DNA from: Jeotgalibacillus sp. S-D1
Lineage (GTDB): Bacteria > Bacillota > Bacilli > Bacillales > Jeotgalibacillaceae
Assembly (NCBI RefSeq): GCF_004358665.1
Contig: NZ_SMZR01000003.1
Span: 341,542-405,541 of the forward strand
Length of the DNA stretch: 64,000 bases
Direction of reading: 5' to 3'
Shown here: piece by piece, positions 25,531 through 35,507 of the stretch
Position numbering within the stretch: the first letter of the stretch is position 1
How the letters are laid out: each line of letters starts with the position of its first letter
Made by a program: the position numbers and the translations under genes
The notes under the pieces: model-generated
Seen by the model: only the letters and a program-made list of their open reading frames with translations
Databases searched by the model: none
What the model was told of the DNA's origin: nothing

Positions 25531-26430
25531 TTACTCATACTGCTTTAGCGCTTCCGTGTAATGCATTTTTACCTTTTCACGAAGCTCTTCAGGCTCTATT
25601 ACTTTCACGTGTGCACCATATGCAAGAAGCTGAGATGCTGTATAGGATAATTCTCCATAAGGAATACTCCCTCTCCACATGTCACCTGATACTTCTTTAA
25701 AAAGCGGATCTGCTTTTGCCCTCCGTGCTCCTTCAGCAGTAAATGCTAATACTGTTTGAACTGAAGGTCGTTCCTCAGGACGATTGAGCCATTCACTCAG
25801 TGTCGGAAGCTCATCATGTGTCTTTTCCCCAATTTTCGCGAAATGTATTCTGTCAGCACGGTACAGCAACACTTTGTCTTTATATAAGGCAGGCATATAC
25901 CATGTCTGATCAAAATAAAGGCCAAGAGGAAATATCCTGATATCTCTTTTCCCTTTTGAAGACTCATAAGTGATGAAGAGCTCCTGCTGGTCAAGTGATG
26001 CCTGCAGGATGAGAGTCGTCCAATTGTTTTTGGCCGATGATGCTGATATTTTAAACGCTACTTTATTTTCAACCAGCCTGATTTTTTCCTTTGTAGAATC
26101 CGGCAATTCCGCAAAATAATTTTCAGCAAGATGGCTTCGTACCTCACTGAATGGAAGATTAGGGATCTGTTGAAAGTAATGCAGCATTAAATACAGACCC
26201 AGCGCTTCATTTTCATTTAACTGAAGAGGCGGTAATAAACGATTGGGCAACACCCGGTATCCTCCATACCTGCCTGGTTCCGAATAGAGAGGGAAGCCGA
26301 TTTCCTGCAATCTTTCAAGGTCCCGTTGAATGGTTCTGACCGATACATCAAAGCGCCTGGCCAGTTCGGAAGCAGAGAATTTCCTGTTTGGCTCGAGCAT
26401 TCGCATAATAGTCAGCTGTCGTTTATTCAT
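25531..26430 (-). CDS. HTH and WYL domain transcriptional regulator
   Basis: A 299-residue YafY-type regulator. Residues 1-60 form a helix-turn-helix (KFSASELARRFDVSVRTIQRDLERL), and a WYL domain spans about 135-210 with its hallmark residues in YFDQTWYMPALYKD; the C-terminal WCX extension follows. WYL domains sense small nucleic acid-type ligands in several defence and stress systems. The start at 26430 has AAGGAG 9 bases upstream; the longer frame from 26736 runs through the divergent gene and is a shadow. It is divergent from the reductase gene, and a palindrome between the two is its likely operator. Confidence 0.88.
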   Translation of the reverse strand: MNKRQLTIMRMLEPNRKFSASELARRFDVSVRTIQRDLERLQEIGFPLYSEPGRYGGYRVLPNRLLPPLQLNENEALGLYLMLHYFQQIPNLPFSEVRSHLAENYFAELPDSTKEKIRLVENKVAFKISASSAKNNWTTLILQASLDQQELFITYESSKGKRDIRIFPLGLYFDQTWYMPALYKDKVLLYRADRIHFAKIGEKTHDELPTLSEWLNRPEERPSVQTVLAFTAEGARRAKADPLFKEVSGDMWRGSIPYGELSYTASQLLAYGAHVKVIEPEELREKVKMHYTEALKQYE

Positions 26431-26447
26431 TAAAGCGTACTCCTTAT

Positions 26448-26472
26448 AATTACGACATGTTTTGTCATAATT
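26448..26472. promoter_or_regulatory. Palindromic operator between the WYL regulator and the reductase
   Basis: AATTACGACA and TGTCATAATT are inverted half-sites (nine of ten bases paired) separated by 5 bases, midway in the 80 bp divergent region. Confidence 0.55.
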
Positions 26473-26510
26473 ACAGTATACACTTAGTAGTAGAAAAGGA
26501 GATGAAACAT

Positions 26511-27035
26511 ATGAGTAAAAACGTCTTATATATTGCCATGAGCCTGGATGGCATGATTGCAAAAGAAGATCATTCCCTTGACTGGCTGATGGAAGCTGAA
26601 GGGGAAGAGGATAATGGGTATAATCGCTTTTACAGCGGAATCTCTTCAGTGGTGATGGGCAATCGAACGTATCAGGAAGTACTGAAAATGTCAGATGAAA
26701 AACCCTACCAGGATCGTCCGGTTTACATTCTCTCAAGAACAGAGCAAGAGGATGGCTACGCCACTTTCACATCGGAATCAGTGGATACCCTGCTTCCGGA
26801 TTTGCAGAAAAAACATGGTGGTCCTGTATGGGTAGTTGGCGGCGGCGAGATTGTCAAAGCATGTGTTGAATCCCAGCTAATCGATGAATATTATATCGCT
26901 GTAATCCCGGTAGTATTAGGTGGAGGCATACCGCTGTTTCCGGAGGGGACAAGATATACTGAGCTGAAGCTTAAAGGGACAGAAATATATAATCAGATTG
27001 TGATGCTTCATTATGTGAAAAAACAAGCAGAATAA
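26511..27035 (+). CDS. Dihydrofolate-reductase-family (RibD C-terminal) protein
   Basis: A 174-residue protein of the RibD_C/DHFR-like fold. The N-terminus NVLYIAMSLDGMIAKEDHSLDWL, the middle VVMGNRTYQEVL, and WVVGGGEIVKACVE (NADPH-binding Gly-rich loop) are the family signatures. Such stand-alone proteins reduce pyrimidine-like or other small substrates and are not the RibD of riboflavin synthesis. GGAGATG lies 8 bases before the ATG at 26511; the upstream in-frame Met codons lie in the operator region. It is the divergent partner of the WYL regulator, so it is probably the target of that regulator. A terminator-hairpin follows. Confidence 0.85.
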   Translation: MSKNVLYIAMSLDGMIAKEDHSLDWLMEAEGEEDNGYNRFYSGISSVVMGNRTYQEVLKMSDEKPYQDRPVYILSRTEQEDGYATFTSESVDTLLPDLQKKHGGPVWVVGGGEIVKACVESQLIDEYYIAVIPVVLGGGIPLFPEGTRYTELKLKGTEIYNQIVMLHYVKKQAE

Positions 27036-27040
27036 CTGTG

Positions 27041-27264
27041 GATGGGACAAAACAAAAAAAGAATGTTTTCACGACAAACTCTCGTGAAAACATTCTTTTC
27101 ATCTGTGTGGGACCATTTTCTAAAAGAGTAGGTTCATTGGAGCGGAAGGTGGCGACTCCAGCGGGATGAAGCGGGAAAGGTGAGACACTGAAGATGCGCA
27201 GCATCGAAGTGGCTCACCCCCGCCCCGCGGAAAGCGCCGCCTGCAGCGGAAATGAACCGGTCTC
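27041..27264. repeat. Composite repeat element with palindromic core (copy D)
   Basis: Hairpin 27058-27099 (AAGAATGTTTTCACGA and complement, loop CAAACTC; also a terminator for the reductase gene), then GGGACCATTTTCTAAAA, then GTTCAT...ATGAAC at 27132-27257 filled by the palindromic core with CTCACCCCCGCCCCGCGG, ending CCGGTCTC. It is a direct, full-length partner of 25397-25519. It fills the gap 27036-27290. Confidence 0.85.
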
Positions 27265-27290
27265 CTTAGAGCTTTTGTTCCCGCTTTTTA

Positions 27291-28583
27291 TTACTGCAAG
27301 CGCCAAACGCTTTTCACAACATTTGTTTGTGTACGGTCAGGACCTACTGAGAAAATTGATAGCGGAATGCCTGTCAGCTGTGATACACGCTCTAAGTAAT
27401 GGCGCGCATTATCAGGAAGTTCGTCCAGCGTGCGGACCGCTGTTATATCTTCATCCCAGCCTGGAAGCTCTTCATAGATTGGCTCACATTTCGCCAACGT
27501 ACGAAGGTTCGCAGGATATTCAGTGATAATCTCATCTCCTAAACGGTAGGCAGTACAGATTTTCAATGTCGGAATTCCTGTTAGTACATCAATGGAGTTC
27601 AACGACAGGTCAGTCAGGCCGCTGACACGGCGTGCATGGCGAACCACAACGCTGTCAAACCAGCCAACACGGCGTGCACGGCCCGTTGTTGTTCCATATT
27701 CACGGCCCACTTCACGGATCTGATGGCCAATTTCATCGTCAAGCTCTGTTGGGAACGGACCATCGCCAACACGTGTTGTGTAAGCCTTCGAAACACCTAC
27801 TACATGATTGATTTTTGTCGGACCAACCCCGGAACCAATTGTTACGCCGCCCGCTACCGGGTTAGATGACGTAACATATGGATATGTACCCTGGTCGATG
27901 TCGAGCATAACACCCTGAGCGCCTTCAAATAAAACGCGGCGTGCTTCATCAAGAGCATCATTTAACACAACAGATGTATCACAAACATACTTCGCCACCT
28001 GCTGGCCATACTCGTAGTATTCTTCAAAAATATCTTCCAGTTTAAAGCCCTCAACCTCATAAAAACGTTCCAGCATGCGGTTCTTTTCTTCCAGGTTGTT
28101 GGTAAGCTTTTCTTTGAATGACTCACGGTCTAAAAGGTCTGCAATACGAATTCCCATACGGGCAGCTTTATCCATGTATGCAGGACCGATACCTTTTTTG
28201 GTTGTTCCGATTTTATTAGCGCCTTTTCGTTCTTCTTCCACTTCATCAAGCTTTAAGTGGTACGGCAAAATAACGTGCGCACGGTTGCTGATGCGCAGGT
28301 TTTCCGTTGTCACACCGCGGTCATGAAGATACTTCAATTCAGCCACAAGTGCTTTCGGATCAACGACCATGCCGTTTCCGATGACAGAAATTTTATCTTT
28401 GTAGAAAATACCTGATGGAATCAAATGAAGCTTGTACGTTTCACCGTCAAATTTAATCGTATGTCCAGCGTTGTTACCGCCTTGGTAACGCGCAATTACT
28501 TCTGCATGTTCTGAGAGAAAGTCTGTAATCTTGCCTTTCCCTTCATCTCCCCATTGTGTGCCCACAACTACTACTGAAGACAT
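27291..28583 (-). CDS. purA: Adenylosuccinate synthetase
   Basis: A 430-residue enzyme that makes adenylosuccinate from IMP, aspartate and GTP, the first committed step to AMP. Visible motifs: [14 protein letters not shown] (P-loop) at the N-terminus, GGNNAGHT, the [12 protein letters not shown] region, RRVGWFD and the [10 protein letters not shown] end. The start at 28583 follows GGAGGTGCATTTC; codons up to 28628 lack a ribosome site. Regulation by PurR is suggested by two CGAA-containing boxes upstream. The B. subtilis position, near dnaB (dnaC) and the wal operon, is kept. Confidence 0.97.
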   Translation of the reverse strand: MSSVVVVGTQWGDEGKGKITDFLSEHAEVIARYQGGNNAGHTIKFDGETYKLHLIPSGIFYKDKISVIGNGMVVDPKALVAELKYLHDRGVTTENLRISNRAHVILPYHLKLDEVEEERKGANKIGTTKKGIGPAYMDKAARMGIRIADLLDRESFKEKLTNNLEEKNRMLERFYEVEGFKLEDIFEEYYEYGQQVAKYVCDTSVVLNDALDEARRVLFEGAQGVMLDIDQGTYPYVTSSNPVAGGVTIGSGVGPTKINHVVGVSKAYTTRVGDGPFPTELDDEIGHQIREVGREYGTTTGRARRVGWFDSVVVRHARRVSGLTDLSLNSIDVLTGIPTLKICTAYRLGDEIITEYPANLRTLAKCEPIYEELPGWDEDITAVRTLDELPDNARHYLERVSQLTGIPLSIFSVGPDRTQTNVVKSVWRLQ

Positions 28584-28664
28584 GAAATGCACCTCCGTTA
28601 GACTCTTTAAGCCCTTTTTTTCAAACAAGATCAGTGTACCAATCTATCACTGCCACGTCAACTA

Positions 28665-28709
28665 AAAGACGAACATTAATCTAAAAACAGTTAGCTATAT
28701 TCGTATAAT
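28665..28709. promoter_or_regulatory. Inverted PurBox pair upstream of purA
   Basis: AAAGACGAACATTA (28665-28678) and TATATTCGTATAAT (28696-28709) carry the central CGAA core of the PurR PurBox in opposite orientations and are separated by 17 bases, the spacing used in B. subtilis. About 80 bp before the purA start. Confidence 0.6.
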
Positions 28710-28806
28710 GGTTGTACATCTATCGCGTTAAATCAATAAAGGATATTATTTGATTTTGCTGTTCTACTTGCTGCTAAACCCTACTGTTAAAGGTTTTTAA
28801 AGAAAA

Positions 28807-28838
28807 AAGAACGAACAGCTCCGCGGCTGTTCGTTCTT
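28807..28838 (-). terminator. dnaB terminator
   Basis: AAGAACGAACAGC and GCTGTTCGTTCTT arms (13 bp, perfect), directly after the dnaB stop on the minus strand with a T-rich run beyond. The gap 28584-28838 otherwise holds the purA promoter and PurBoxes. Confidence 0.85.
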
Positions 28839-30203
28839 TTACGCACCTGGCGGCATGCCTGAGTCCTCTAGTCTTCGTTCAAGATTTACGAATTTATTGT
28901 ATTCTTTAATAAAGGCCAAAGAAACGGTACCAACCGGGCCATTACGCTGTTTTGCAATAATAATCTCGATGGTATTCTGATTTTCACTTTCCTTGTCGTA
29001 ATAGTCATCACGGTAAAGGAATGCAACAATGTCGGCATCCTGCTCAATACTTCCTGATTCCCGTAAATCGGACATCATCGGACGCTTGTCCTGACGGGTT
29101 TCAACTCCACGCGAAAGCTGTGACAGGGCAATTACGGGCACTTCAAGCTCACGCGCTAACCCTTTAAGGGAACGGGAGATTTCTGAAACCTCCTGCTGAC
29201 GGTTCTCGCCGGGCTTGCCGTTTCCGTGAATCAGCTGCATATAGTCAATCAGTATCATGCCAAGTCCGTGCTCCTGTTTTAGACGCCGGCATTTTGCACG
29301 GATATCCTGCACACGCACACCAGGCGTATCATCAATGTAGATCCCCGCATTCGACAGACTGCCCATGGCCATCGTCAGCTTGCGCCAGTCTTCATCTGTC
29401 AGCGCTCCTGTACGGAGATTCTGCGCATTAATATTACCCTCTGCACAAAGCATACGCATAACAAGCTGTTCTGCACCCATCTCCAAGCTGAAAATGGCTA
29501 CATTCTCCCCTGTTTTCGTTGCAACGTTTTGTGCAATATTCAAAGCAAATGCGGTTTTACCAACTGATGGACGGGCAGCAACAATAATCAGATCATTCCG
29601 CTGAAATCCCGCTGTCATGCGGTCAAGCTCATTAAATCCTGTGGCGATCCCTGTAACATCACCCTTTTGGCTGTTCAGGATTTCAATGTTGTCATACGTT
29701 CTGACAAGAACGTCCTTCATGGAATGAAAGGCACTGGTATTTTTACGGTTCGCCACTTCCATGATGCTTCTTTCCGCTTCACCAAGCAGATTTTCAACCT
29801 CATCTTCTCTCGCGTAGCCGTCCTGCGCAATGGTGGTCGCTGTTCGAATCAGGCGGCGAAGAAGAGATTTCTCTTCTACAATGCGTGCATAATACTCAAG
29901 GTTCGCAGCGGTTGGCACAGATGCTGCCAGGTCGCTCAGGTAAGAAACCCCACCGACATCCTCAAGCTCTTTCACTGCTGACAGTTCCTCTGTTACGGTA
30001 ATTAAATCAATCGCCTTGCCCCGGTCACTCAACTTCATCATAATTTCAAATATCTTTTGATGCGAGCTGCGGTAAAAATCCTCCGGCATCAGGATCTCAG
30101 CAGCAGGAATGAGGACCTGCGGCTCAAGGAAAATAGCGCCAATGACTGCTTGTTCTGCTTCTATATTTTGAGGCGGAATACGATCCGCATATTGTTCATT
30201 CAT
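28839..30203 (-). CDS. dnaB: Replicative DNA helicase DnaB (DnaC in B. subtilis)
   Basis: A 454-residue hexameric 5'-3' fork helicase. N-terminal domain (1-150) begins PPQNIEAEQAVIGAIFLEPQ; linker; RecA-like domain (about 180-440) with AARPSVGKTAFALNIAQ (Walker A), MILIDYMQLI (Walker B), the LSQLSRGVETR arginine finger and FLYRDDYY. Length is normal with no intein. GGAGGGG is 12 bases before the ATG. It is the only gene of its transcript here, between rplI and purA, as in B. subtilis. Confidence 0.97.
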   Translation of the reverse strand: MNEQYADRIPPQNIEAEQAVIGAIFLEPQVLIPAAEILMPEDFYRSSHQKIFEIMMKLSDRGKAIDLITVTEELSAVKELEDVGGVSYLSDLAASVPTAANLEYYARIVEEKSLLRRLIRTATTIAQDGYAREDEVENLLGEAERSIMEVANRKNTSAFHSMKDVLVRTYDNIEILNSQKGDVTGIATGFNELDRMTAGFQRNDLIIVAARPSVGKTAFALNIAQNVATKTGENVAIFSLEMGAEQLVMRMLCAEGNINAQNLRTGALTDEDWRKLTMAMGSLSNAGIYIDDTPGVRVQDIRAKCRRLKQEHGLGMILIDYMQLIHGNGKPGENRQQEVSEISRSLKGLARELEVPVIALSQLSRGVETRQDKRPMMSDLRESGSIEQDADIVAFLYRDDYYDKESENQNTIEIIIAKQRNGPVGTVSLAFIKEYNKFVNLERRLEDSGMPPGA

Positions 30204-30317
30204 CTTTAACGTTCCCCTCCCGCTTTTGTATAAAACTTTATTAAACGTGGTTGCTGATTTCCGCTTTTAGCATCACTGGCGTTTAACAAAGCATTCTAAA
30301 AAAGGGTTTTGATCCGA

Positions 30318-30350
30318 AAAAAAATGTGATCTCTTACGATCACATTTTTT
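30318..30350 (-). terminator. rplI terminator
   Basis: AAATGTGATC and GATCACATTT arms around TCTTAC, A-rich one side and T-rich on the other, between dnaB and rplI. Confidence 0.75.
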
Positions 30351-30390
30351 CTTAGTATAGCATGAATTCGACCCTTTTCGGCAGGTCTCC

Positions 30391-30840
30391 TTATTTTTCC
30401 TCGCCAACATGAACCTTCAGCGTTGCTGTTACTTCGTTATGAAGTTTTACAGGAACTTGGGTGACGCCAAGTGAACGGATGGCATCGTTCATTTCAATTT
30501 TACGCTTATCAACTTTAATTTTATGGCTTTTCTTTAATTCTTCTGCAATTTGTTTTGATGTAATGGATCCGAATAAACGGCCGCCTTCACCTGATTTTGC
30601 AGTTAATTCAACTGTCAATTCTTCAAGTGTTTTTTTCAGGTCCTGCGCCTGCTGCAATTCTTCTTCCTGCGCTTTTTGCTCTTTCTTTTTCTGAGCATCC
30701 AGCTGATTAACATTTCCTGCACTTGCTTCAACTGCCAAATTGTTTTTCAGCAGGTAGTTGTGTGCGTAGCCATCCGCTACATTTTTAACTTCACCTTTTT
30801 TACCTTTACCTTTTACATCTTGTAAGAAAATTACTTTCAT
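30391..30840 (-). CDS. rplI: 50S ribosomal protein L9
   Basis: A 149-residue ribosomal protein: N-terminal RNA-binding domain [30 protein letters not shown], a long central helix rich in Lys, Glu and Gln (about 40-75), and a C-terminal domain with [17 protein letters not shown]. It binds domain V of 23S rRNA at the base of the L1 stalk. The ATG overlaps the gdpP stop as ATGA, so the two are translated together. A hairpin ends the transcript. Confidence 0.97.
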   Translation of the reverse strand: MKVIFLQDVKGKGKKGEVKNVADGYAHNYLLKNNLAVEASAGNVNQLDAQKKKEQKAQEEELQQAQDLKKTLEELTVELTAKSGEGGRLFGSITSKQIAEELKKSHKIKVDKRKIEMNDAIRSLGVTQVPVKLHNEVTATLKVHVGEEK

Positions 30841-32816
30841 TGTTCATCCGAACTCCCTTCAACATGTTCACTAATCGCTACTTTCAGCTGCTCTACCGCT
30901 TCTTCTATCGTGGTGTCGTAGAGCTGGGTGGCAGAGTTGGTTAAATGACCGCCGCCTCCAAGCCTTTCCATAATCAACTGGACGTTTACCGTGCCGAGTG
31001 AACGTGCACTAATGCCTACTACATTTTCTTCTCTCATCGCCACTACAAAGGATGCCGCAACATCTTCCATCGACAGCAGGGTATCTGCTGCCTGGGCAAT
31101 GATGACAGAATCATGAATTTTGTCTTCTTCCCCGGCTGCGATGGCCATTCCATGCTTATAAAACTCCACCGTTTCAACCAGCCGCGCGCGTTCCAGGTAG
31201 GTCGTCACGTCTTCCCGTAAAAACTGCTGCACGAGCACGGTATCAGCGCCCTGTGTCCGCAGATACGAAGCCGCATCAAATGTACGGGATCCTGTGCGCA
31301 TCGTAAAGCTTTTCGTATCTACAATTATACCAGCAAGCAGGGCGGTTGCTTCAAGCATTGTGATTTTTTCATTCTTCGGCTGATAATCCAACAGCTCTGT
31401 AACCAGCTCAGCCGTAGAGGATGCGTATGGTTCCATATAAACAAGAAGAGGGGTCTCAATAAACTCTTCTCCCCGTCTATGATGATCGATCACGACTACT
31501 TTTTCAATTTTATCTAACAGCCGCTCTTCAATGACGAGACTTGGCTTATGCGTATCCACAATGACAAGCAGCGTATCTTCAGTTGCAATTTCCAGCGCTT
31601 CTTCAGGGGTGATCATCTGGGAATAAAGCTCCGGCTTCCCTTTAATTTCTTCCATCAGACGCTTCACGCTGTTATCGATCTCTGCGAAATTCAGGGCTAC
31701 ATACCCTTCTTTATGATTCATCTGTGCGATTTTCCTGATGCCAATGGCAGCACCCACAGCATCCATATCAGGACGCCTATGGCCCATCACAATGACTTTA
31801 TCGCTTCCAACGATCAATTCACGCAGAGCATGGGAAATAACCCGCGCGCGGACCCTGGTGCGTTTTTCCATGGGATTTGTTTTACCGCCGTAAAACTTCA
31901 CTTTCCCGTTTTGCTGCTTAATGGCGACCTGGTCACCACCTCGACCCAAAGCAAGATCCAGACTCGACTGGGCCTGTGCTCCGAGCTCGGGAAGATTTTC
32001 AGTACCCGATCCAATACCGATGCTTAATGTTAACGGAACATTCTGCTTTGAGGTCTTTTCACGGATTCCATCCAGAATCGTAAACTTTTCCTGCTCAAGC
32101 TCTTTTAAGATACGTTCATTCATCACTGCCATAAATCGGTCAGACGAAATTCGTTTTACATAGATCTGGTGGTCATTAGCCCATTTATTTAAGAGCGAGG
32201 TAACGGAGCTGTTTATATTGCTTCGTGCTGAATCATCCATTCCCTGTGTCAGATCGTCATAGTTATCAAGAAATATAACAGATAAAACAGTGCGGTCAGC
32301 TTTATAACGCTGCTCAATTTCCGTTTGCTCTGTTACATCGAATAGATAAAGCAATCGTTCTTCCTGTTTATGAATGACACGAAAAATACGTCCCTGCCAC
32401 GAGACCGTTTCATCCGTGTGCCCTTCTTTTTTTACGACGGGTACCAATGCATCTGCCACATCATAAAGTGAACGGCCAATCATCGTTCCGCCGTCTGCAA
32501 ATGATGTAAGATAGGGATTAGCCCATTCGACAAAAAAATCATCGTTAAATAGAAGAATTCCAACAGGCATTTCCATTAGTGCTTCTTCCCCAACACGCTT
32601 AACCCGATACGATAAAGTGGAAATATATTGTTCGGTATCTTCAAAAAAGCGCCGTTCATAGCTAAATGAAAACCATAGTAAAGGGGTGATGACAATAAGC
32701 CCTATAAGCGTGATCCACGCATTAAAAAAGGCAAATGCCAAAACAATAAGTACTAATGAAACCGAAAGCCCGATTAATAATCTTCGCATTACCCGATGTT
32801 GAAAATAAGTTGGCAT
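30837..32816 (-). CDS. gdpP: GdpP c-di-AMP phosphodiesterase
   Basis: A 659-residue membrane phosphodiesterase that breaks down c-di-AMP and so affects potassium uptake, wall integrity and beta-lactam tolerance. Order: two membrane helices (about 12-55), PAS-like domain (about 80-150), degenerate GGDEF (about 175-300) and DHH/DHHA1 module (about 340-655) with [24 protein letters not shown] and the GGGGH ending motif. The start at 32816 gives exactly the length of B. subtilis GdpP and has GGGAG 8 bases upstream; the longer frame at 32897 lacks a site. It follows yybS and precedes rplI, as usual in Bacilli. Confidence 0.97.
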   Translation of the reverse strand: MPTYFQHRVMRRLLIGLSVSLVLIVLAFAFFNAWITLIGLIVITPLLWFSFSYERRFFEDTEQYISTLSYRVKRVGEEALMEMPVGILLFNDDFFVEWANPYLTSFADGGTMIGRSLYDVADALVPVVKKEGHTDETVSWQGRIFRVIHKQEERLLYLFDVTEQTEIEQRYKADRTVLSVIFLDNYDDLTQGMDDSARSNINSSVTSLLNKWANDHQIYVKRISSDRFMAVMNERILKELEQEKFTILDGIREKTSKQNVPLTLSIGIGSGTENLPELGAQAQSSLDLALGRGGDQVAIKQQNGKVKFYGGKTNPMEKRTRVRARVISHALRELIVGSDKVIVMGHRRPDMDAVGAAIGIRKIAQMNHKEGYVALNFAEIDNSVKRLMEEIKGKPELYSQMITPEEALEIATEDTLLVIVDTHKPSLVIEERLLDKIEKVVVIDHHRRGEEFIETPLLVYMEPYASSTAELVTELLDYQPKNEKITMLEATALLAGIIVDTKSFTMRTGSRTFDAASYLRTQGADTVLVQQFLREDVTTYLERARLVETVEFYKHGMAIAAGEEDKIHDSVIIAQAADTLLSMEDVAASFVVAMREENVVGISARSLGTVNVQLIMERLGGGGHLTNSATQLYDTTIEEAVEQLKVAISEHVEGSSDEQ

Positions 32817-32940
32817 GCTTTCAGCTCCCAAAACGGACTGCTCCGCTTTAATTGTGTTATCTATATCATATACCCACGAATCGTCCTTCGTGTGCACGTG
32901 ACCTGCAGATTGTTACATCCTTTGTTTACTCTTTTTCCCA

Positions 32941-33879
32941 TTATTTCGTGTTATTCTGCAGACGCTTCCGTAAATCAAAACCTAAGTCTATTATACCTAA
33001 AATTCGGGTGAATGGACTTAATACAATACCAAAAATCGTAAAAATAGCAATTCTTGCTTTTCCCCATCCTTTTAACTTGCCAAAAAAATGTATAAAGGAC
33101 AGCCCTTGCAGTATCATCAGCAATTCTAAAGCAACCTGCAGATTTGCCACCATGAGAGCGAATGTGCTCCCTGGTTCAGGGGTACTGACAAGAGAAATAA
33201 TCAATACAATTAAGTAATACCAGATAACGCTTTTAGGAAGAGACAATTTGTCGAATGAATTAAACTTCGGCACATCTACAGAAAAACGTTTGGCGATTGG
33301 AAAATTCACCAGAATCATAATCCAGACCAAAAATGAGACCGATAAAACAAGCAGTGTCGGAATAAGCAATTCCATCGTGTTCATATTGGCCGTCCACACG
33401 CTTTCATATTCTGAAACATTCAGGCCGGACGCTTCTGCTGCCGTGAAAAATTCTGTAAAAGCACGCTCCATTTCCGTGAAAATCTCCTCAATAATGTTGA
33501 TCTCAAAGAAGATAATAGAAGCGATGTACTGAGTGATGACATGAAAAAGGAATATAAGTGTAGAGGATATAAAAATAATAAATTTACTTTTCTTTTCTTT
33601 AATCAACCATCCCATTACCAGCCCGGTTGTGCTGTATGCAATGGCTACAGGCACTGCCAAAACGGAACCAAGGATGGCAGAGACCCCAATACTTGCTGCA
33701 ACCATTAATAAAGACGCACGAAAGGGGTATTTAGAACAGTAAATGATAAACGGTAAAACCAGGAATATATTCAGTATTAGAGAAAGAACCGGTACGTAGA
33801 TTGAAATCAAAAGCAAGACTGCAAATAACGCCACAAGCACTGCGCCTTCAGTCAGCCTCGCTGTATTCGAATGCCTCAT
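32941..33879 (-). CDS. yybS: YybS, DUF2232 membrane protein
   Basis: A 312-residue integral membrane protein with about seven hydrophobic segments, matching the DUF2232 family: TEGAVLVALFAVLLL at the start and the VSLILNIF, GLVMGWLIKEKKS segments. Genes of this family lie upstream of gdpP throughout the Bacillales, as here, on the same strand. Function unknown; co-occurrence suggests a link to c-di-AMP turnover or sporulation membranes, but the sequence gives no direct evidence. GAGGTGACAT precedes the ATG. 33880-34206 is AT-rich, with no gene or motif recognised apart from the promoter side of yybS. Confidence 0.85.
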   Translation of the reverse strand: MRHSNTARLTEGAVLVALFAVLLLISIYVPVLSLILNIFLVLPFIIYCSKYPFRASLLMVAASIGVSAILGSVLAVPVAIAYSTTGLVMGWLIKEKKSKFIIFISSTLIFLFHVITQYIASIIFFEINIIEEIFTEMERAFTEFFTAAEASGLNVSEYESVWTANMNTMELLIPTLLVLSVSFLVWIMILVNFPIAKRFSVDVPKFNSFDKLSLPKSVIWYYLIVLIISLVSTPEPGSTFALMVANLQVALELLMILQGLSFIHFFGKLKGWGKARIAIFTIFGIVLSPFTRILGIIDLGFDLRKRLQNNTK

Positions 33880-34206
33880 ATGTCACCTCAACTATTTTTA
33901 CCTATATCTCTTCTTTATGAGAATAGTATCAGGTTAATTCTATCTGTCCTCCAACCGCCATTCAACTATTTCGAATAATCTCAGGAAAAAAGACGTATTT
34001 TTCCTTCACATTTTCGAGAAATACAGACCTTATGGCTAAAAGAGCCGACATTCTATTATTGACCCGGGACTGAACCTTTAAATACGTGCAGGTGATATGT
34101 TTGTAATCTTATTAAAAAATATTGGATCATCAGCCAGTCTGTTCGGGTTCTTTTATCCCTTAATGGCTGAATCGCTATGCAACGTGAGATGGTTATGAAA
34201 ATAAAA

Positions 34207-34242
34207 AACCACCAATTAATCCAAATGGATTAATTGGTGGTT
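34207..34242 (-). terminator. rpsF-ssbA-rpsR operon terminator
   Basis: Perfect 16-base arms AACCACCAATTAATCC and complement around AAAT, followed on the minus strand by a T-rich run; 9 bp after the rpsR stop. Confidence 0.9.
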
Positions 34243-34250
34243 GAACGTTA

Positions 34251-34487
34251 TTATTCTCCAGTCACGAATGGTAGTAATGCCATTGTACGTGAACGTTTGA
34301 TTGCGATTGTCAACATACGTTGATATTTCGCGCTTGTTCCAGTTACACGACGTGGTAAAATTTTACCACGCTCTGAAACAAACTTTCTAAGAAGATCTAC
34401 GTCTTTGTAGTCGATGCTTGTGATGCCGTTAGATGTGAAGTAACACACCTTTTTACGACGACGTCCGCCTCTGCGTCCTCCTGCCAT
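34251..34487 (-). CDS. rpsR: 30S ribosomal protein S18
   Basis: A 78-residue basic protein: [54 protein letters not shown] and [11 protein letters not shown]. It heterodimerises with S6 on the platform of the 30S subunit. The true start at 34487 has an AAGGAGG site; an ATG at 34505 is part of that region. Last gene of rpsF-ssbA-rpsR; the S6:S18 complex is known to bind the leader RNA of this operon and repress it. Confidence 0.97.
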   Translation of the reverse strand: MAGGRRGGRRRKKVCYFTSNGITSIDYKDVDLLRKFVSERGKILPRRVTGTSAKYQRMLTIAIKRSRTMALLPFVTGE

Positions 34488-34529
34488 GAGATTCCCCTCC
34501 TTCATTTTTAGATTGTATGGTATACCCTC

Positions 34530-35054
34530 TTAGAATGGTAAGTCGTCATCTGAAATGTCGATCGGCTGACCGTCATTTGAAAATGGGTCCTTGTCCACTC
34601 TGGTATAATTTTGATTGCTTTTATTATTATCTCGAGGTTGATTCTGATCGAAGTTGTTATTATTTTGGTTCCCCTGGTTACCTCGGTAGCCCTGGTCTCC
34701 GCCATAATTTCCGCCAGATTGCCCTGATGTTGCATTTTTCGGTTCTAGGAATTGCACGCTTTCTGCAACAATTTCAGTTACATAGACACGCTTTCCTTCT
34801 TGGTTATCATAGCTTCGCGTTTGAACACGACCATCGACACCTGCAAGACTTCCTTTTTTCAAAAAGTTAGCCACGTTTTCAGCGGGACGGCGCCATACAA
34901 CACAATTTATAAAATCCGCTTCACGATCTCCCTGCTGGTTCGTAAATGCACGGTTAACAGCAAGTGTGAAGGTTGCAACTGCCACACCGCTTGGCGTGTA
35001 GCGCAAATCTGGATCCTTCGTTAATCGACCCACTAACACGACTCGATTCATCAT
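34530..35054 (-). CDS. ssbA: Single-stranded DNA-binding protein
   Basis: A 174-residue SSB: OB-fold in residues 1-110 beginning [21 protein letters not shown], then a Gly/Asn/Gln-rich disordered linker (about 112-160) and the acidic tip DISDDDLPF that recruits RecO, PriA and other partners. It coats single-stranded DNA at forks and in repair. The start at 35054 (MMNRV) lies 9 bases after GGAG. It lies between rpsF and rpsR, the normal order. Confidence 0.97.
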   Translation of the reverse strand: MMNRVVLVGRLTKDPDLRYTPSGVAVATFTLAVNRAFTNQQGDREADFINCVVWRRPAENVANFLKKGSLAGVDGRVQTRSYDNQEGKRVYVTEIVAESVQFLEPKNATSGQSGGNYGGDQGYRGNQGNQNNNNFDQNQPRDNNKSNQNYTRVDKDPFSNDGQPIDISDDDLPF

Positions 35055-35135
35055 CAGAATCAACTCCTTTGTCTTTGATCAGGATGATTTCAGATGAAAT
35101 ATCCTTCACATAGGATAGCATTCTATAGTTAAAAC

Positions 35136-35426
35136 TTATTTTTCTTCTTCACGAATCGTCATGTGGCGAACGATATCTTCGCTGATTTTAGCCAGACGGT
35201 CAAACTCGTTGATTGCTTCTGAACCAGAAGTCAACTTGACAATATGGTAAAATCCTTCGCGAATTTCGTTAATTTCGTAAGCGAAACGACGCTTACCCCA
35301 CTCTTTTGATTCGATGATTTCCGCTCCGTTAGAAGTTAGGATATTAGCAAAACGCTCGTTAACTGCTTTCTTTTGCTCATCGTCCACGTCTGGGCGGATA
35401 ATGTACATAATTTCGTACTTTCTCAT
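35136..35426 (-). CDS. rpsF: 30S ribosomal protein S6
   Basis: A 96-residue ribosomal protein with the standard start [20 protein letters not shown] and [22 protein letters not shown]. It has a strong AAGGAGGTG site. It is the first gene of the rpsF-ssbA-rpsR operon and, with S18, feeds back on the leader RNA just upstream. Confidence 0.97.
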   Translation of the reverse strand: MRKYEIMYIIRPDVDDEQKKAVNERFANILTSNGAEIIESKEWGKRRFAYEINEIREGFYHIVKLTSGSEAINEFDRLAKISEDIVRHMTIREEEK

Positions 35427-35439
35427 CGGTATTCACCTC

Positions 35440-35475
35440 CTTATGGTCTGTGCGGCCTCCCGCTGTCGGGATGCA
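35440..35475 (-). promoter_or_regulatory. S6:S18-responsive rpsF leader RNA
   Basis: On the minus strand a CCCG-ACAG-CGGG hairpin (35459-35470) is followed by AGGCCGCACAGACC and then the ribosome site. A hairpin then a CCG-containing stretch near the start codon is the arrangement of the leader bound by the S6:S18 complex. Confidence 0.65.
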
Positions 35476-35507
35476 AGGAATAATAATACTATTACTCACA
35501 ATGTAGA

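Noticed and set aside
25531..26736. Extended 401-codon version of the WYL regulator
   Set aside because: The added 102 codons run through the divergent operator and the reductase gene; AAGGAG supports the start at 26430.
10382..27257. Repeats as a CRISPR array
   Set aside because: Copies are about 125 bp, scattered over many kb and palindromic; no short direct repeats with regular spacers, and no cas genes.
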